In this document: positions 18,401-28,900 of the stretch, piece after piece
Layout of the letters: each line of letters starts with the position of its first letter
How positions within the stretch are numbered: position 1 is the stretch's first letter
IMG/VR virus record: IMGVR_UViG_3300021373_002553
Location: 1-39,538 of that record
Strand: one strand, 5' to 3'
DNA length: 39,538 nt
Source of the DNA: a virus
The notes under the pieces: generated by a model
What the model saw: the letters and a program-made list of their open reading frames with translations, nothing else
Told to the model about the DNA's origin: nothing
The model's database searches: none
Position numbers and translations under genes: made by a program

Positions 18401-19573
18401 GGTCCAACTGGGCCAAAGGGTGTTCAAGGTGCTACAGGTCCAACAGGTGCACAGGGTGCTCCTGGTGCTACAGGTCCAACAGGCCCTCAGGGGCAAAAAG
18501 GTGTTACCGGACCCACAGGACCACAAGGTGCGCAGGGTGCTACAGGTAATACGGGCCCGACAGGTGCAAAAGGTGCTACTGGTCCTACAGGTCCACAAGG
18601 CGGTCAAGGTGCTAAAGGTGATATAGGTCCTACTGGTCCAAAGGGTGTCCAGGGTGCTACAGGTGATACAGGTCCAACAGGCCCTCAGGGGCAAAAAGGT
18701 GTTACCGGACCAACAGGTGCTCAAGGTGCTCAAGGACCTACTGGAGCAAAGGGTGCTACGGGTCCACAAGGTCTACAAGGTGGTCAAGGTGCTAAGGGTG
18801 ATACAGGTCCTACGGGTGCTAAGGGTGCTCAAGGTACTCAAGGTGCTACTGGTCCACAAGGGCCTACAGGTGCAAAGGGTGTAACAGGCCCAACAGGTGC
18901 ACAGGGTGCTCAAGGAGCAACAGGAGGTGTAGGACCTACTGGGGCAAAGGGTGCAACTGGTCCAACAGGACCACAGGGCGGACAAGGTGCTACAGGCCCA
19001 CAGGGTCCAGTAGGAGCAAAAGGTCAGCCCGGACCTCAAGGAGGACAAGGTCCTGCAGGACCACAGGGAGAAGTAGGTCCAAAAGGTGCTACAGGTCCAC
19101 AAGGGGGTCAAGGTGCCACAGGTCCACAAGGCCCAGTAGGTCCAAAAGGTGCTACAGGTCCACAAGGGGGTCAAGGTGCTACAGGTCCACAAGGCCCAGT
19201 AGGTCCAAAAGGTGCTACAGGTCCACAAGGGGCCCAAGGAGCTCAAGGAGGTACTGGTGCTACTGGTGCTCCGGGACCGGAAGGAGATGCGGGAGTAACA
19301 ATTGCATTTGATACTCAGTCCTCTATTAGATCAGATGCTAATAAAAAGACCTTTATAGAATCAGTTAAATCTCCTGCAAGAGAGGGGGATATTTACTGGC
19401 ATATTCCTACAGATAGAGCATTTAAGTATAATGGTACAGGAACAAGTTTTACAGAGTATACTAGAATATCTACTCCTACGGGTACGGGCTCAATTGCACT
19501 AGATGCACCGAACAATCGAATCGATATTTTTGATGGTTCAACTCTTAGAGTTCGAATCGGAAAACTTTCATAA
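12476..19573 (+). CDS. Tail hub / tip protein (gpJ-like) fused to two long collagen domains
   Basis: 2365 residues. Residues 1 to about 1320 resemble central tail hub proteins, with [20 protein letters not shown] (about 245-265), the basic [14 protein letters not shown] segment (about 322-335) and [18 protein letters not shown] (about 880-897). Residues about 1320-1422 form a fibronectin type III domain ([17 protein letters not shown]). An unbroken Gly-X-Y stretch follows at 1433-1826, then a 143-residue interruption with a CBM5/12-like module (W1850 to W1889), a second Gly-X-Y stretch at 1970-2273, and a 92-residue C-terminal beta domain that probably trimerises the collagen. If triple-helical, the two stretches would be about 113 and 87 nm long. 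About 42 lysines occur in them, all in Y. The next gene is an oxygenase 17 bases on. Confidence 0.85.
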   Translation: MAVRSVSSALRNALLKEDSFVYAHLVKFERPRAQEGEKARRKAEDYMYLTDGSFDLAFNDGSVDIDGNANGSQTYIANKIKKVGSVSETIEARATNYTLQIDANALNTTLQDSLTITSSTITSSEELVDAGFREGDLVELVASSGSNKGKLVRIKSFSSNNTVANVEALEAALVGETGTYTLTFKSPEVDGIISDRSVSTYARYINRDVFVYKAFINPETGATIGAPYLLFKGIIGGGKLAEDPIKGSTVTWNITSHWGDFNRVQGRLTSDAHHRALDQNGLADPDAAIKPEYTRDLGFLHSEQAINLVAIYQVKETRTKLKMKRKWYGSKKYKQIEYQVEVDREADLRFNLEAKYLPIVYGVNKIDSIPIFVDTLNNDAKQVFCAYAICEGEVGGLYDIYFDDTSSICIDENDNNTRSSQTAENTIDVLCTGRADRGDVLTPQSLASTNRRRANQTAFGRGGGLYGWYPGADQAEIYAMGYSYFEPITDSNIGTGATSQGAGITHEKGTKFSTPIDAVMQFHAGRKNQKADSILLSNASNFKIATDYYDGDDPYWGAAHQVLDTAYMVAKYTIGEGETTIPSLDFVIRGRGINCYNYDFSYAADPAYTDTASNFNIGDTVEAYATAGGPALDSNVVIADIYTITNVKGQQETRFRFKEEPDVTTAVKAFYIKKGTNTYHLVKWDYVGHAGTVPGELQEEITSQTSTTISGGNGIDVTVGSGNPSNPVNIAFDMGEFFNIGPELTEAVREAGYDTRFLNAYVADGTYSNNSGVLQNLGETTQGASEVVTEYVTVLDAIRLGSGAVSTDDAYNFSEIEVTRTLSDGSTRVQTRTIIDYDGGEKVAKVDSPFELPPGSGDTYKIFATVPDTRVSINPAIQLLDYLTDVRYGRGLDKDLDIDLDSFFEAARACDTRSNVTIIMKDQPDDNTIYEYKVSGKTYWQGKVKTRTSKVINSITYYEVEFEEVLGKLLHRWENWKYFYTNELYYYDGVLYKAPSDGIITTKPNGVLNKYTGDLDIAKTDGTGAKTISYDLTDSRAVKGSTADGDPVIRSINVSGGNIQSVSSGYEIYDCDDVKYWRYLGWEAQNQRHVTRHQTNAIIDTSSPVFENINGMLKHFNGVLRYSSGKYSLAVMQASKDSISYTVDGVTYKPEEIEEGDIIGSISVEDAGQKGTYNQVDVSINDPQNRFEGRSVMMFNSTYLKQDRMVPRKGRFQAPYVTNYFNARINAKQYLDQSRSGLKINFTMGPKGLLLLAGEVIKITYPRFGWADKLYRITNLTFKEDCLVQVTAEEHDDSTYIIDRPSRGEIRQSETALAPKPVPPNPHSLTGTTNNRGGVVLNWANASNFDEATHSTQIWRSSDNDRANAELVATVEGTTHTDPIVEGGSNTRFYWIRHVIISQTTGTSGTKNVKTFSAYHPTSETGGVTGTSEDNRGEKGTLGDKGDEGPPGPKGAPGDQGGPGDKGDKGDKGLKGVQGPQGDTGDKGDKGDKGLKGVQGPQGDTGETGDTGDKGEVGVQGPQGATGPTGPTGAKGEIGVQGPQGPAGPQGDAGAKGEVGVQGPQGATGPTGPQGAAGAKGATGPQGAQGPVGATGDKGSTGEKGVQGPQGAQGPIGATGDKGAQGPQGPQGLTGPQGDVGAAGAKGAQGAQGPQGATGPTGPQGDAGLKGAQGAQGATGPQGAAGDKGSTGEKGVQGPQGVTGPTGAAGAKGATGPQGAQGPQGAAGAKGATGPQGAQGPVGATGDKGSTGEKGVQGPQGATGPQGAQGAKGVTGAQGPAGPTGPQGDTGLTGPQGNIGPQGPQGATGPTGVAGPAGAAGAAGTPGPDGLSTFLYYSAASQDILSSSPTIPSWGTGNNYALADVVKYNSKVWAAINAITNSTTNPQSDTSNWVQVFADGSGAIADMTKLTPTFYNTGSNFWYVVDDSTANRFHANATQVSGGVTSVTHTIIGTGSSAGGLTSGNMGAPLKTEGQTGPTGPTGPKGVQGATGPTGAQGAPGATGPTGPQGQKGVTGPTGPQGAQGATGNTGPTGAKGATGPTGPQGGQGAKGDIGPTGPKGVQGATGDTGPTGPQGQKGVTGPTGAQGAQGPTGAKGATGPQGLQGGQGAKGDTGPTGAKGAQGTQGATGPQGPTGAKGVTGPTGAQGAQGATGGVGPTGAKGATGPTGPQGGQGATGPQGPVGAKGQPGPQGGQGPAGPQGEVGPKGATGPQGGQGATGPQGPVGPKGATGPQGGQGATGPQGPVGPKGATGPQGAQGAQGGTGATGAPGPEGDAGVTIAFDTQSSIRSDANKKTFIESVKSPAREGDIYWHIPTDRAFKYNGTGTSFTEYTRISTPTGTGSIALDAPNNRIDIFDGSTLRVRIGKLS
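16772..17953 (+). repeat. Collagen block 1 of the hub protein
   Basis: Residues 1433-1826, about 131 Gly-X-Y triplets without a break. The start is highly charged (runs of GDK with following D or E, giving Lys-Gly-Asp/Glu pairs that stabilise triple helices lacking hydroxyproline). The rest is [12 protein letters not shown]. About 27 lysines, all in Y. Proline is almost always in X; GPP, GAP, GGP and GTP are the few Y prolines. Confidence 0.95.
18017..18151 (+). other. CBM5/12-like carbohydrate-binding module between collagen blocks
   Basis: Residues about 1848-1892 of the hub protein: W-G-T-G then [17 protein letters not shown], and after 20 residues SNWVQV. This spacing of Trp, the Y-x(3)-D-x-V-x-Y core and a closing Trp is that of small chitin-binding modules (CBM5/12). 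Binding specificity is not shown. Confidence 0.55.
18383..19294 (+). repeat. Collagen block 2 of the hub protein
   Basis: Residues 1970-2273, about 101 Gly-X-Y triplets. Less charged than block 1 and dominated by [12 protein letters not shown] and GAK. About 15 lysines, all in Y. Confidence 0.95.
19073..19234 (+). repeat. 63-bp tandem repeat within collagen block 2
   Basis: About 2.6 copies of a 63-base unit encoding 21 residues that begin [12 protein letters not shown] and end GATGPQGP. The copies are nearly identical at the DNA level (for example GCC versus GCT at one alanine), so they are recent duplications and not just protein-level periodicity. Confidence 0.85.
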
Positions 19574-19590
19574 ATCTCTAAGGATTAAAA

Positions 19591-20136
19591 ATGAGACAAG
19601 TGTGGCAATTATGGCAGGGAGCACTCTCTCCCGAAAGATGTACTGAGTTAATTAAAATTTGTAGGGAGGAGTGTACTATGCGAGATGGTACAATCTTTAG
19701 TCAAAATGACCTCTCTACAAACAACTCTATTAGAGATACAAAAATAGGATGGACTCATAATAGTGAAATAAAAGATATAGTAGATTACTACTATAAAGAA
19801 GCAAATAGAAATGCTTTCTCACTAGATGCTTCTTATATCCCTTCTGTACAGTACGGAGAATATAGAGAAGGAAGTTTTTATTCTTGGCATCACGATATAA
19901 ATTGGAGTGCGGACACTCCTTACGATAGAAAACTTTCTGTAGTGGTTCAATTAACAGACCCTGCAGAATATGAAGGCGGTAAATTCGAGTTTAAACACGT
20001 TGAAACCCCCGAGAATTTTATAACTCAAGGATCTATTTTAGTATTTCCTAGTTATTTAGAACATCAAGTAACAAGAGTTTCCAAAGGTCTTAGAAGATCT
20101 TTGGTTGCATGGGTGGAAGGTCCGAGGTGGCGATAA
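19591..20136 (+). CDS. PKHD/P4H-type 2-oxoglutarate and Fe(II)-dependent oxygenase
   Basis: 181 residues, a single double-stranded beta-helix domain. The iron ligands are visible as H100-x-D102 (in FYSWHHDINW) and H158 (in VFPSYLEHQVTRV); R168, ten residues after the distal His, fits the 2-oxoglutarate carboxylate ligand. The order YREGSFYSWHHD, GGKFEFKH, GSILVFPS, GLRRSLVAWVEGP is that of prolyl hydroxylase-like PKHD enzymes. It starts 17 bases after the hub-collagen gene with an AAGGA ribosome site and so is almost certainly on the same mRNA. The natural inference is hydroxylation of a residue in the collagen-bearing tail proteins, perhaps proline. Other substrates, such as host or nucleic acid targets, cannot be excluded. 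The next gene has its own promoter. Confidence 0.85.
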   Translation: MRQVWQLWQGALSPERCTELIKICREECTMRDGTIFSQNDLSTNNSIRDTKIGWTHNSEIKDIVDYYYKEANRNAFSLDASYIPSVQYGEYREGSFYSWHHDINWSADTPYDRKLSVVVQLTDPAEYEGGKFEFKHVETPENFITQGSILVFPSYLEHQVTRVSKGLRRSLVAWVEGPRWR

Positions 20137-20155
20137 CACCTCCAAAAAATAAACC

Positions 20156-20184
20156 TTGACATAGCATGTCCTGTAGGCTATAAT
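20156..20184 (+). promoter_or_regulatory. Consensus sigma70 promoter
   Basis: TTGACA at 20156-20161 and TATAAT at 20179-20184 with a 17-base spacer. Predicted start near 20191, only about 13 bases before the ATG at 20204, giving a very short leader with AGGAGA as ribosome site. It drives the fibre gene block. Confidence 0.85.
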
Positions 20185-20203
20185 TCCACAATAGGAGAAA
20201 TAA

Positions 20204-20545
20204 ATGGCAGCAGCAACATATAATCTAGTTATTGACCAAGGTTCAGACTTTACTATTGACTTAGTAGTAAAGGAGCAAGGTTCCGTTAAGAATCTCACTA
20301 ACTATTCAGCGAGGGCGCAGTTGCGCACTAAAAAAGATGCTTCGGGGTCCGCTGCTGCTAGCTTTACTTGTACGATTGCGGATGCTGCCGCAGGAGCTAT
20401 AACTATGGAGCTTCCAAATGCTACTTCTTCAGGAATTTCTGCTGGTCGATATTATTATGACTTAGAAATTTTTACAAGTAACGATACTATTGTCAAACGC
20501 CTTATACAGGGAGAGGTTACACTTAACCAAGAAGTTACACGATAA
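20204..20545 (+). CDS. Small beta-rich tail/baseplate-associated protein
   Basis: 113 residues. The pattern YNLVIDQGSDFTIDLVVKEQG, LTNYSARAQLRTKK, GAITMELPNATSSGISAGRYYYDLEI and LIQGEVTLNQEVTR is that of a family of Ig-like phage proteins often encoded beside tail fibre genes and resembling the N-terminal domain of upper baseplate proteins such as BppU. It probably is an adaptor or stator at the tail tip. It is the first gene after the 20156 promoter, and its stop overlaps the next start (ATAATG). Confidence 0.6.
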   Translation: MAAATYNLVIDQGSDFTIDLVVKEQGSVKNLTNYSARAQLRTKKDASGSAAASFTCTIADAAAGAITMELPNATSSGISAGRYYYDLEIFTSNDTIVKRLIQGEVTLNQEVTR

Positions 20546-20955
20546 TGTCTGAAGCATTTACAACAGTTCAGGTCTCTGAAGACGTCACAGAAGTTTCGAT
20601 AACAGAGACCGGCAAAGTTGAAATCGCAATAAATGAAGACACAACCGTAGTAGAAATAAATAATCTGGCAGTTCCTACAGCTTTTGTAGCTGCAGCCGAT
20701 GTAGCTTTTACTCCTCATGGAAGTGTAACTGCTACAAACCTAAACGAAGCTATTCAACAATTAGCAGACCAAAACTTTCGTTCCGACGATACACCGACTG
20801 GCTCAAACGTAGAAGAGGGAGACACTTGGTACGACACAGACGATAATCAACTAAAAGTATACCGCGAAACTAGCGCAGGAGTTTTTGAATGGGTGCCTAT
20901 AATGATAGGAGATGATTCACCAGACTCAGATACGCTAGACGCAGGAGCCTTTTAA
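20545..20955 (+). CDS. Tail fibre-associated protein of unknown role
   Basis: 136 residues, acidic. The first half is a run of short alternating beta segments (TVQVSEDVTEVSITETGKVEIAI is the pattern, ending INEDTTVVEINNL). The middle has VTATNLNEAIQQLADQ, a helix that recurs in phage fibre attachment proteins. The end has DTPTGSNVEEGDTWYDTDDNQL and FEWVPIM, a motif common in marine phage fibre proteins. It sits between the Ig-like protein and the first [10 protein letters not shown] fibre, overlapping the former's stop. A structural role near the fibre attachment site is likely; no enzyme motif is visible. Confidence 0.5.
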   Translation: MSEAFTTVQVSEDVTEVSITETGKVEIAINEDTTVVEINNLAVPTAFVAAADVAFTPHGSVTATNLNEAIQQLADQNFRSDDTPTGSNVEEGDTWYDTDDNQLKVYRETSAGVFEWVPIMIGDDSPDSDTLDAGAF

Positions 20956-20974
20956 AGGCAACCGGAGTTTTTAA

Positions 20975-22870
20975 ATGGCTCAGACTATTAAAATCAAACG
21001 CAGTACAACCACTGCAACCCCCACTACCCTCTCAGCAGGTGAACTAGCATATTCAGAAAGCAGTGATAAGCTCTTTATTGGTCGCCCTAGTGATGGGGCT
21101 GTTATTGATATCGGCGGTGAAGTCTATACCGATATGCTTGATCACACTGCGGGTACTCTTACTGCGAGTAGTGCGGTTATAGTAGATAGCAATAAAAAGA
21201 TTAATGAGTTTCTTGTCGCAAACATTGAAATTGCAAAAGACACTGAAACAAATAAAATAGCTACTTCTAGCGGTAATCTTGAAATTGCTCCTGCTGCAAA
21301 TTTAGATATTGATGCAGGCACAATTGACCTTACCACTCAAGCAACAGAGTTTAAATTAATTGACAACTCTGCAACTGCAGGCACGTTTGCTACTGCCGAC
21401 CATACATATCTTACTTTCGACACTACAAACTCTTCTGAGCTTGTAAAGTTTGGTCGTCAGGTAGAGTTTTCTGGTGCATATACGCTTCCTACTTCTGATG
21501 GTACTACTGCAGGACAAGCTCTTGTTACTGATGGTTCTGGTACTGTTACATTTACGGATGTTGCCGCAACTCTTACTGTTGATGGTGATTCTACTACTGC
21601 AGATGTTGCACTTCTTACAGATGATTTAGAGATTCACGGTGGCGAAGGAATTAATACTTCTGTTGCTAAGTCTGGTACTGATGTTACTCTTACAATTTCT
21701 GGAGAAGATGCAACTGCCGCTACCACTGCTGGAGCTGCAAACAAAGGTGTTGCGAGCTTTGACAGCGTAAACTTTGCTGTAACTTCTGGATTTGTAGAAT
21801 CAAAGCCAATTACTATTACAGCAGACGATAATAATACTCTTGATAAAGCAGCGGGCGAAGGTCTTACTGTAGAGGGTGGAATTGGTATTGCATCAAAGAT
21901 TTCTAGTGGAAAGTTAGTATTAGACGGAACGAATGCAAGTAGTAGTAGCAGAGGTGTTGCAAGTTTTGATTCTACTGACTTTACAGTTACAAATGGTAAC
22001 GTTGAAGCAAATTCAATTACACTTGGCACTTCTAGTCTTAATTTGGGAGCAACTACTACTGCAATTGCAGGGCTAACCGAAGTTACTGTAGATCAGCTTA
22101 ATTTAAATGGACGAACTATTAGTTCTACTGACACTAATGGCAATATTACTCTTGATCCGAATGGCTCAGGCGTAGTTGATGTAAGCAATTCACGTATCTC
22201 AAATGTCACAGACCCAACCCAAGCACAAGACGCTGCTACAAAAGCATATGTTGATGCTGTAAAACAAGCTCTTGATATTAAAGACTCAGTACGAGTTGCT
22301 ACAACTGTTGCAATTACAATTGCTTCAGACCTAGGAGTAGGCGATTCAATTGATGGTGTTACTCTTGCCGACGGGGACCGTGTACTTGTTAAAAATCAAA
22401 CAGATGCAAGCCAGAATGGTATTTATGTAGCAGGCTCTTCTCCCGCTCGCTCTGGAGACGCAAATGCTTCTGCTGACGTTACTTCAGGCATGTTCTGTTT
22501 TGTTGAAGAAGGCACTGTAAACGGTGATAACGGTTTTGTACTTACAACAAATGATCCAATCACTCTTGACACCACTGACCTTACATTTACTCAATTCAAC
22601 GGTGCAGGTCAAATTATTGCAGGAGATGCTCTTAGTAAGTCCGGAAATACTCTCAACGTAAATGACGATAATATCACTCTTGAAGTGAATTCAGACGCAT
22701 TAAGAATTAAAGGTATTACTGCTACAGCAGTCGGTGATTTGCTGATCGGTGCAGCCACAAATGGAGGCTACACACGACTTGTCAAGCCTTCTTCCGACAG
22801 TGCACTTCTTACAATGGGTACTGGAGGTACAGCGTCTTGGACTACTACTCTGGACGGCGGAACTTTCTAA
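20975..22870 (+). CDS. Tail fibre protein
   Basis: 631 residues. The N-terminus [10 protein letters not shown] and GELAYSESSDKLFIG are shared by many marine phage fibres and resemble the virion-binding N-terminal domain of the Bordetella phage tropism determinant. Residues about 100-400 are long, Thr/Ser/Gly-rich beta repeats. About 413-440 carries QAQDAATKAYVDAVKQALD, a recurring trimeric fibre motif, followed by LADGDRVLVKNQTDASQNGIY. No collagen is present, unlike the next gene, whose first ten residues are identical. It starts 19 bases after the previous stop, and a hairpin terminator follows. Confidence 0.75.
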   Translation: MAQTIKIKRSTTTATPTTLSAGELAYSESSDKLFIGRPSDGAVIDIGGEVYTDMLDHTAGTLTASSAVIVDSNKKINEFLVANIEIAKDTETNKIATSSGNLEIAPAANLDIDAGTIDLTTQATEFKLIDNSATAGTFATADHTYLTFDTTNSSELVKFGRQVEFSGAYTLPTSDGTTAGQALVTDGSGTVTFTDVAATLTVDGDSTTADVALLTDDLEIHGGEGINTSVAKSGTDVTLTISGEDATAATTAGAANKGVASFDSVNFAVTSGFVESKPITITADDNNTLDKAAGEGLTVEGGIGIASKISSGKLVLDGTNASSSSRGVASFDSTDFTVTNGNVEANSITLGTSSLNLGATTTAIAGLTEVTVDQLNLNGRTISSTDTNGNITLDPNGSGVVDVSNSRISNVTDPTQAQDAATKAYVDAVKQALDIKDSVRVATTVAITIASDLGVGDSIDGVTLADGDRVLVKNQTDASQNGIYVAGSSPARSGDANASADVTSGMFCFVEEGTVNGDNGFVLTTNDPITLDTTDLTFTQFNGAGQIIAGDALSKSGNTLNVNDDNITLEVNSDALRIKGITATAVGDLLIGAATNGGYTRLVKPSSDSALLTMGTGGTASWTTTLDGGTF

Positions 22871-22878
22871 TTTAAATA

Positions 22879-22899
22879 GGGCTCTAAATAGAGCCCTTT
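22879..22899 (+). terminator. Hairpin terminator between two fibre genes
   Basis: A 7-bp stem GGGCTCT / AGAGCCC with an AAAT loop, then TTT. The T run is short, so termination may be partial. No clear new promoter lies before the gene at 22935, which argues for read-through. Confidence 0.65.
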
Positions 22900-22934
22900 A
22901 ACCCTGCTTATATAAGCGATTTACGGGGACCAAT

Positions 22935-25900
22935 ATGGCACAGACGATCAAGATCAAACGGTCGGCTACGTCGGGCAATAAACTTACAGGCAGCAATAGT
23001 GTTGCTGGCGAGCTTGGCGTAAACACGGCTGATAAAGCACTCTATATTCAAACAGGTTCAGCAGATGCGGACGTTGTAACAGTTTACGACGATAGCATTC
23101 TGCACCTTGACGATGCGAACAATCGTGTCGGTATTGGTACTACTAATCCTGGTAATAACTTAGATGTTTTTGCGGCAAATAATTTTGAAGGAATTATGCT
23201 TAGTGATTCCGCTGAAACATTGTTTACATTAAAAAAATCGGGGAGCTCTGTAAATACTTCTTATTTAGATATGCTCAGCCAAGGGGTTGGTAAAGTAAGA
23301 TTACACGCAGATAATGTTTCTTACTTTAACGGCGGCAATGTTGGTATCGGTACTACTTCTCCAGATTCGTTATTAGAAATATCCTCTGCTTCTGCTACTG
23401 ATTTTCTTAAATTAACTTCTACAGGTTCTTCGGCGAGTCCAATTAAGTTAATGTTTGAAAAATCTGGTAGTGAGCAAGGAATTATAGAATACAATAGAAA
23501 CGGAAACTTAGAACTATACAATACAGACCCTGATGGAGGAGTTCTAATCAGTGGGTCTGCTTCTGCAGGCGATGATTTCTATGTAAACCATGCAGGCAAT
23601 GTTGGTATCGGCACTACTTCTCCAGAAGACGAATTGCATATTTTGCTAAATTCTTCTGGCGATGGTCCAAGTTTTCGTTTTACAAATCCAAATGGTGGAG
23701 ATGGAACTTACCTAGGACGCATTTCAACTGGAGATGTTGCCGGTTCATTTTTTGCTGGTATTAACTTTTTAAAGCATGATACAAATGATGGTGAAATTAG
23801 ACTCCGCACTAAAGTTGCTGGTAATAATACAGATGTCCTAACGATTGTTGATGGCAATGTTGGTATCGGCACTACTTCTCCCGATACTAAATTAGATATT
23901 GATAGTCTTACAAACGCCGGAATAGCCTTTACCTCTACTCAGGTTGAGATTGATGGTCAATCAGTTCTTCCAAACGGACGAATTTTTTACAATGACTCAC
24001 GTTTAATTTACGATAGCCCTGCGAACGGACACCGATTTGCTGTAGCAGGCAACCAAGGCTCAAATCTTGCATTAGAAATCTATTCAAACAGAGATATTGG
24101 ATTTTACAATAGTTCAGGCGCTGCTGATTTATTCTGGGATGCTTCTACATCACGATTAGGTATCGGCACCACTTCTCCCGCAGGTAATCTTCACATTAAA
24201 TCTACTGCTGATGCAGGAGATGCTCTACTAATTATAGAAGCTGATGCAGATAATAATGATGAAGCAGATAATCCTCGAATAGAGCTGAGACAAGACAATA
24301 ATTTAGTTGCTGGCTATATGTATATGGAGGGTAACTCGGGTCAAACAGCTACGGGTACAGTTCCTAATTCATTCGTTATCGAAGGCAAGGCAGCAGGTAG
24401 TGATAATGGCTCACCAATTCATTTTGTAACGGGCGGACTGGCTCCTAATCAAAGTGGTGGACCTACTAACGGTACTGTTAGAATGACAGTGCATGAGCAA
24501 GGAAATGTTGGCATTGGAAAAAATAATCCTTCTCAAAAGCTAGATATTGTTGGTAATATTGGTATTAGCGGATCAGAAATTATTGACTCATCTGGTAACT
24601 GGGTAGGCCCTTCAAGTGGATTAAAAGGTGAAGTAGGTCCAACAGGCTCTCAAGGTCCACAGGGTGCGAAAGGTGCTACAGGTGCGACTGGTCCAACAGG
24701 TCCTCAAGGCGACAAAGGAGATACAGGCGCAACAGGTCCACAAGGTACGACCGGTCCAACGGGTCCAACAGGTGCTGACGGTCCAACAGGTCCACAAGGT
24801 CAAAAAGGTGCAACTGGTGTTGATGGTCCCACAGGTCCACAAGGTACGAAAGGCGCTACAGGCGCTACTGGCGCAACAGGTCCTCAAGGTGACAAAGGAG
24901 ATACAGGCGCAACAGGTTCACAAGGTACGACTGGTCCCACAGGACCAACAGGTGCTGATGGTCCAACAGGTCCTCAAGGTGACAAAGGAGACACAGGCGC
25001 AACAGGTCCACAAGGAGCGAAAGGTCAAAAAGGTGAGCAAGCTGGTATTACTGCTATCTCAAATTTTGCAGATAATCGTGTAGTTACAGCTTCTTCTAGC
25101 ACAGCCTTAAATGGAGAAACAAATCTAACCTTTGACGGAACAACTCTTTCTTCTCCAGTTTTATATCCTTCAGGAGGAGAGTACGACTTTACTAACGAAA
25201 GTACTGATCCTACAAATGCTGCAATTATTATAAATAAAGATGATTTTATTTATACAAATAATGATAATTATGCTCGAAGACTTTTAGGTTTGACTTCGGG
25301 ACAAGATATTGAAATTGGACAAGGCGACACAGCTCTTATTCGCGATATTATACTTCATACTGGAAGTAGTGGTAATGTACTTTTCAAAACAACCGCAAAT
25401 ACAACAAAAGCAAAAATTGATAACTCAGGTAAAATCTATGGACAGGCATTTGTTGTAGATCAGAATACTACTGATATACATACTACTCTTGTTGCTCTTC
25501 GAAAAGATAGTGCAGGCGCTGCACACATTGACGCACCTGGTAGTGTCTTTATCAACATGGATTCAAATAACAATAATACAGATAGAATCTTTGCTGTACG
25601 AAAAGATGGAACTACCGATAATTTATTTTATGTCAATGAAGACGGAACAGTTCAACTAAAAGATGCTCTTTTAGGAAATGCAGGTGCTGGATGGCTTGAC
25701 TTTGACGACGATCAAGACAGTCATTGGCCCTCAAATACCGATAATCTTACAGTTCTTGGCTCCGTTACTCACACAGTTTTTGCGGGTGATTCAAATGCAA
25801 ACGGTACAGGCGGAATTTTTTATTGGGGATACGGACAAAGTCGTCTATCAAGCTCACAAACTTGGACAACTACTGCAATTTTAGATCGCGGAGGAGTATT

Positions 25901-28900
25901 TGACGCAAAAGGCGGATTGAAGATAAATGGCTCTAGTGTTATCAACTCAAGTGGCGAATGGACAGGATCTAGCTCTGGGCTGAAAGGTGAAGTAGGAGCA
26001 ACCGGTCCACAAGGAGCAACCGGTCCAACGGGCCCCCAAGGCGCTAAGGGAGCCACTGGCGCTCAGGGTACAACAGGGTCACAAGGCACCACAGGTTCAC
26101 AAGGTTCAAAAGGACAAAAAGGTGAAGTAGGGGCTACTGGTCCGCAGGGTGCGAAAGGTGCTACGGGTGCTACTGGTCCTCAAGGTGCGCAAGGACCAAC
26201 AGGCCCTCAAGGTGCTAAAGGCGCTACCGGCGCAACTGGTCCTCAAGGCGCTAAAGGTCAAAAAGGTGAACAAGCTGGTATTACTGCTATTTCAAACTTC
26301 GCGAATGATCGAGTTGTTACTGCAACTTCGAGTACTGCTCTTGCTGGTGAAAGTAATCTAACATTTAATACTAGCGCACTTACTGCAAGTACTAACCGTT
26401 TATTAGGACGAGGCATAGGCACGGGTGCTAGTGGCACAATTTTATCTAAGGTTGTTCCAGATCATAGTATTGAGAATGCTGGTGTATTTGATTATGCACA
26501 CCATAATATATTAGCAGGCGCTGACCAAAGATACACTGTAACTTCTACTATGGGAGGAACTTCTTTTACTCCCGCTTCTAAATGGTTTAGAGATCCTTCT
26601 GGAAATGGAGGAAACCATGTTTTTGCAGACTCAACAACTGAGCTTGTAATTCTTATTGAAGACATCCCTCAAACTGTATATACTGCGTATGTAGGAATTG
26701 TTTTCGGAAACGCAGGGTGGAGAACACGAGGCGTTAAGATAGAAACATTCCGAAACAGTGCATGGCAAACTGAGTGCGATATTACAAATAACGAAGAGAA
26801 CATGGTAACTCGTCAAGTTTCTGGAAATAACGGTAACGGTGTTACAAAGGTACGATATACATTAAAGAATCCTGCAAATACGAGTGGAATGTATGCTCGT
26901 ATTAATATGCTATTCTTGGGCAACTACCAAATGTCGGCTTCTGATCATGGCTACTATGTAAATAAGTACGCAAACAGCACAATTCCAGACGGCAATAAAG
27001 TACAGTTTGGTGACGATAACGATCTTCAAATTTATCACGACGGTACAAATAGTTATATTTCCGATCAAGGATCAGGTAACTTACAAATACTCGCTACAGA
27101 CTTTCAGTTAAAGAATGCTGCGGACGATTCCGTATACATGACTGCGACTAATGGCGGAACAGTTACTCTTAAATATAATGGTAACACTAAGCTTAGCACA
27201 ACAAATACGGGTATTAATATAATAGGCACCGCTGTAACTGACGGACTTACTGTTGATGGTAATGTTCTTATTGATGGCAACATAGATATTGACACTGATA
27301 CAGGAAGCCAGCCTCTTACATTAAATAGACTAACAGCCAGCGACCCTCAGAAATTAGAAATGTGGGTTGATGATAGCAATGCAACCTTTAGAAGTATACA
27401 GGATGAAACTTCTCCAGATAGATATGGAGGGTACTTATTCCAAGCAAGCCATAATGGAACTCATTTAGATAGACTTCTAATTACGCACACTGAGGGACAA
27501 GTTTATCTCTATAATGATGAAGGAAATGCAAAAGTTCACTGGGACTCTGTGAATGAAAGATTTGGTATTAAGAAAACGTCTCCCGTTCAAACTCTGGATG
27601 TTAATGGAAACATTGGCATAAACGGAACCGAAGTTATAGCAAGTGATGGTACTTGGTCTGGTCCAAGCACAGGTCTCAAAGGCGAAGTAGGTCCAACAGG
27701 CCCTCAAGGCGCTACTGGTCCAACAGGTCCAACGGGTCCCCAAGGTGCTAAGGGAGCCACCGGCGCTCAAGGTGCTACTGGTCCACAGGGTCCACAGGGT
27801 TCTCAAGGTGCAAAAGGTCAAAAAGGTGCTACTGGTGCAACAGGCACAGGTATTACAATGGAAGGTCAAGTTGCAACTACAGGCAATCTTCCTTCTTCTG
27901 GTAACACAAAAGGTGACGCATATATTGTACAAGCAGACGACTCCCTTCATATTTGGGATGGGTCTGCTTGGGTAAGTGGTGGATCAATTCAAGGCCCACA
28001 AGGTGATACAGGTTCAACAGGTCCACAAGGTGCAAAAGGCCAGAAAGGTGAAGTAGGTGCTCAAGGTGCTCAAGGTGCTACTGGTCCAACAGGTCCAACA
28101 GGTCCCCAGGGTGCAAAAGGTGCAACAGGTGCTACGGGTCCACAAGGTACTGCGGGTGGAACAGGACCACAAGGTGCAAAAGGCGCTACGGGCGCTACGG
28201 GTCCTCAAGGTACTAAAGGTCAAAAAGGTGAAGTAGGAGCAACAGGTCCGCAAGGCACTGCGGGTGGAACAGGTCCACAAGGTGCGAAAGGCGCGACTGG
28301 TTCTCAAGGATCTACTGGAGGAACCGGACCAACAGGACCAACTGGAGGAACAGGACCACAAGGTGCAAAAGGACAAAAGGGCGAGCAGGCAGGTATTACT
28401 GCCATTACAAACTTCGCAGACAATCGAGTTCTTACTGCATCCTCCAGCACCGCCATTAATGGTGAAACCAGCTTACAATTTGATGGAAACGACCTAAATC
28501 TTACTAGTGGATTTGTAGATACTTATGGTGTTATGCAGAAGCACGCAACGTTTTCTACAGCCAGGTTCCCTGGAAGTTATTCGTCAATGCACGGGCCTAT
28601 TTATACTAAAGGCTCGGCTTCTAATATTAACCAGTATGGCTATTTTGCAGGATACTCTTGTGCTTACGGTAATGATACTACTGGAGGCTACAACCCATAT
28701 ACTTTAGGATCATACTCAGATCCTTGTTTTGAGTTTTACTCTGTAAATTCTGGGTCTCATGACCTGCCTACAGATGGAGCAATTAGAAATGGATATTGGT
28801 ACCAGTTTGTTACAGGACCGAATGGTGCTGGATCAAACCATGATTTAGAGCTTACTGATTCGAACACTACTCTTCGTTGGGGCCTACAAACAGATGGAAC

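Noticed and set aside
16728-19246. Long antisense and off-frame reading frames across the collagen DNA (for example - strand 16946-17455, 18350-18769, 18773-19246)
   Set aside because: They are by-products of the GGN-NNN-NNN repeat pattern, give Cys/Thr/Ser/Leu-only or Val/Leu/Lys-only products, and have no ribosome sites or independent spacing. The same applies in the other collagen blocks (24621-25083, 28014-28376, 32936-33506, 33893-35184).
16772-19294. Repetitive DNA that could be taken for a CRISPR array or microsatellite
   Set aside because: There are no constant repeats with unique spacers. The periodicity is 9 bases from Gly-X-Y codons in a continuous reading frame.
20124-20142. Hairpin GAGGTG / CACCTC at the end of the small oxygenase gene as a terminator
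   Set aside because: It is followed by an A-rich stretch rather than a T run on the + strand, so it does not meet the rho-independent pattern. It could still act as an mRNA 3' stabiliser.
22566-22600. TTGACA-like sequence inside the fibre gene at 20975 as a further promoter
   Set aside because: No TATAAT-like sequence at 16-18 bases follows, and the site is deep inside a coding region.
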